In this document: in pieces, positions 6,452 to 6,862 of the stretch
How the letters are laid out: every line of letters starts with the position of its first letter
How positions within the stretch are numbered: the first letter of the stretch is position 1
Assembly (NCBI GenBank): GCA_023230825.1
Contig: JALNWO010000089.1
Span: 1 to 6,862, forward strand
Direction of reading: 5' to 3'
DNA from: Acholeplasmataceae bacterium
GTDB lineage: Bacteria; Bacillota_I; Bacilli_A; Acholeplasmatales; Acholeplasmataceae
DNA: 6,862 nt
Translations under genes and position numbers: made by a program
Notes under the pieces: generated by a model
Database searches by the model: none
The model's input: the letters and a program-made list of their open reading frames with translations, nothing else
Told to the model about the DNA's origin: nothing

Positions 6452-6483
6452 GGGTTTTTGTTTGTAAAAAATTACAAAAACCC
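6452..6483. repeat. perfect 10-bp inverted repeat (hairpin)
   Basis: GGGTTTTTGT (6452-6461) and ACAAAAACCC (6474-6483) flank 12 nt. An inner alternative stem TTTGTAA/TTACAAA can form within the same segment. No T run follows, so it is not a normal terminator on the plus strand. Confidence 0.8.
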
Positions 6484-6618
6484 TGCGTTGCACTTCCCAC
6501 ATATGCTGCAAACCGCCTGACGGCTTTCTTTTGCACCACCCTTGCTCCACTCGCTTAGGCGGCTCGCGTTGCTTGGGCTTCCCTAACCGTCCAGCCCAGC
6601 CGTTTTGCTCAAGGCTGT

Positions 6619-6637
6619 TTTTCCTGCTCTTTGATTA
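6619..6637 (-). repeat. 19-bp inverted repeat, right arm
   Basis: This is the exact reverse complement of 6065-6083. Just inside it, GGCGGCT followed by TGCTT (6551-6572) echoes, in inverted form, AAGCAAGCCGCC near 6111-6122 beside the left arm, so the symmetry extends imperfectly inward. Confidence 0.93.
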
Positions 6638-6671
6638 CTAACGCCCTACGGTTGTTTGCTCGATTTTTTTC

Positions 6672-6683
6672 TTTCAATTGAAA
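6672..6683. repeat. CAATTG-centred palindrome, shorter copy
   Basis: TTTCAATTGAAA is a perfect 12-bp palindrome, preceded by a further C and T run. It is located 35 bp outside the right arm of the 19-bp inverted repeat. Confidence 0.75.
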
Positions 6684-6707
6684 ACCGCAGGAACTGAATT
6701 ACCAATG

Positions 6708-6723
6708 TTTTTCAGTTGAAAAA
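6708..6723. repeat. CAATTG-type palindrome, one-base variant
   Basis: TTTTTCAGTTGAAAAA differs from the copy at 6141-6156 by one base (A to G at position 8), and the following TAAAA is also shared, giving 20 of 21 identical bases between the two sites. Confidence 0.75.
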
Positions 6724-6761
6724 TAAAAAGAAGCAAATCTTTTATTAAATTAGCTGATTGT

Positions 6762-6862
6762 ATGGGATGCCTGAAAATGACATATCAACCACAAATGCAA
6801 GTGCTACGCACACGCAAGCCGTTACGCTCGCGCGAGGGGAAAGTTGAGCAGATGTGGCTAAG
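6762..6862 (+). CDS. possible 5' end of a gene running out of the window
   Basis: An open frame begins at ATG 6762 (or ATG 6777, giving MTYQPQMQVL) and stays open to the window end, about 33 codons. The predicted N-terminus is basic (RTRKPLRSREGK) and has no signal peptide. I recognise no family. There is no clear promoter upstream: TAAATTAG at 6746-6753 misses the -7 consensus by one base and has no -33 partner at the right distance. The segment also contains a CTCGCGCGAG palindrome (6827-6836). It may be a real gene of the element or part of its non-coding end; the short length leaves this open. Confidence 0.35.
   Translation, partial: MGCLKMTYQPQMQVLRTRKPLRSREGKVEQMWL

Larger units (their letters stand above)
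6068..6761. other. structured, locally GC-rich non-coding region downstream of the recombinases
   Basis: No convincing gene is seen on either strand. The longest plus-strand frame (6192-6419) is low-complexity and lacks features of a protein. Base composition differs from the AT-rich genes: in 6541-6600, 39 of 60 bases are G or C. The region is enclosed up to 6637 by a 19-bp perfect inverted repeat and holds several internal hairpins, a 10-bp direct repeat AACCGTCCAG (6124-6133, 6585-6594), three CTTC(G/A)TTAC(G/A)C repeats and three CAATTG-type palindromes. A replication origin, recombinase attachment region or structured RNA would each fit; I cannot choose. A perfect -7-like TAATTTTG at 6343 has no -33 partner, so I do not call a promoter. 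Confidence 0.7.

Noticed and set aside
6065..6862. CRISPR array or retron-like RNA
   Set aside because: There are no regularly spaced identical repeats and no cas or reverse transcriptase gene in the window.

Overview
The window looks like AT-rich DNA from a Bacteroidota bacterium, most likely Flavobacteriia or a close relative. Reasons: both promoters of the divergent pair at 1628-1770 carry the Bacteroidota -7 element TAnnTTTG, the genes lack clear Shine-Dalgarno sequences, and the RHS-type C-terminus and lipoprotein read like those of this phylum. The genus cannot be fixed from the sequence alone.

Layout. (1) 1-1265: the 3' end of an RHS/polymorphic-toxin gene with a long variable C-terminal domain, followed 4 bp later by a small lipoprotein that is a candidate immunity protein. 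This unit closes with a strong bidirectional terminator at 1267-1296. (2) 1295-1770: an XRE-family repressor on the minus strand, then a compact divergent control region with two overlapping-type promoters, a perfect palindrome and a 15-bp direct repeat. (3) 1771-6067: a plus-strand block of three genes. The first is a large CHC2 zinc finger/TOPRIM/P-loop ATPase/winged-helix replication protein. The second is a complete tyrosine recombinase, and the third is a tyrosine recombinase overlapping it by 4 bp that lacks two of the catalytic residues. (4) 6068-6761: about 700 bp without convincing genes, locally GC-rich and full of inverted and direct repeats. A 19-bp perfect inverted repeat encloses 535 bp of it; its left arm includes the stop codon of the second recombinase. 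(5) 6762-6862: a possible new reading frame that runs off the window.

Reading of the whole. Parts 2-4 look like the core of a mobile or self-replicating element: repressor, primase-ATPase, two-protein recombinase and a structured non-coding region that may be an origin, attachment region or structured RNA. It lies next to an RHS toxin/immunity end. A palindromic motif centred on CAATTG with flanking T and A runs recurs across the element: at the start codon of the primase (degenerate), inside its interdomain linker, and three times in the non-coding region. This ties the coding and non-coding parts together. I cannot see the element's ends, so element identity and mobility are inference.
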